Shown here piece by piece: positions 63,781-64,000 of a stretch of 64,000 nucleotides of DNA; the first letter of the stretch is position 1; every line of letters starts with the position of its first letter. Under the pieces are notes generated by a model. The model did not search any database and was not told where the DNA came from. It saw only the letters and a program-made list of their open reading frames with translations. The position numbers and the translations under genes are program-made. Source of the DNA: Pratylenchus scribneri (taxonomy: Eukaryota; Nematoda; Chromadorea; Rhabditida; Pratylenchidae); the NCBI GenBank assembly GCA_030063045.1, contig JAQSEB010000032.1, positions 3,100,001-3,164,000 on the forward strand, in the 5' to 3' direction.

Positions 63781-64000
63781 GAATCTTTTTTCTATGAAAA
63801 CGCAATATTTTGCATTTTTTATTATGTTGTAAGGGATCCACTATAAATTTCAAATTTCTCTTATTTATAAGTGGAATAAGGCATTATGGACTAATTTGAA
63901 AAAAATATATTTTGATCATTTCATTAATAATATTTGATTGAATTTGGCAATGTTTTGGTTGTTGAATGCATTTTTTTCTCTCATTTCTTCCGAGTCATCA
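63781..64000. other. Downstream flank, nothing recognised
   Basis: AT-rich sequence after the 24-bp satellite; no frame, repeat or motif I can name. Confidence 0.5.

Overview
The window is nuclear DNA from a nematode. The support is the gene content (a ground-like hedgehog-related protein, an ACE-2-type GPI-tailed acetylcholinesterase, a GRD/LGC-37-like Cys-loop receptor, an AP-2 factor, a transmembrane semaphorin) and the many very small (about 43-50 bp), AT-rich spliceosomal introns. Six of the roughly 98 introns I could place start with GC instead of GT. From memory, a raised GC-AG fraction is reported for cyst nematodes, so a plant-parasitic tylenchid is a reasonable guess, but the sequence alone does not prove it. 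All gene models were built by hand from splice phase and family similarity. Exon ends are exact where reading frames on both sides forced them; no transcript data were available.

Layout: (1) 761-13124 (+) prolyl oligopeptidase with a signal peptide, 21 exons, carrying two huge intronic satellites. (2) 14399-17474 (-) GABA-A-type Cys-loop receptor subunit. (3) 19496-22499 a 32-bp satellite. (4) 22669-26627 (-) acetylcholinesterase with a GPI-type tail. (5) 28490-30956 (-) AP-2 transcription factor with an intronic minisatellite. (6) 31000-45256 a repeat-rich, gene-poor block: four head-to-tail copies of a 1.32-kb GC-palindrome unit, then a three-level nest of DNA transposons (a hAT inside a foldback inside another hAT-like element, both hAT insertions with perfect 8-bp target duplications). 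(7) 45257-51327 (+) transmembrane semaphorin. (8) 52877-55299 (+) a bacterial IolT-like sugar/inositol porter that carries ten introns, a candidate horizontal acquisition. (9) 55387-57943 (-) CFAP36, tail-to-tail with the porter, 87 bp between stop codons. (10) 59719-61930 (+) rhodopsin-family GPCR. (11) 62254-62874 (+) ground-like protein, followed by a 24-bp satellite.

The genes do not form one pathway or operon. Four are neuronal or ciliary by family (AChE, GABA-type receptor, semaphorin, CFAP36). The unifying structural theme is repeats: tandem arrays make up about 30% of the window, and essentially every intron longer than about 350 bp contains either a satellite or an inverted-repeat (MITE-like) element, several from families recurring in unrelated genes here.
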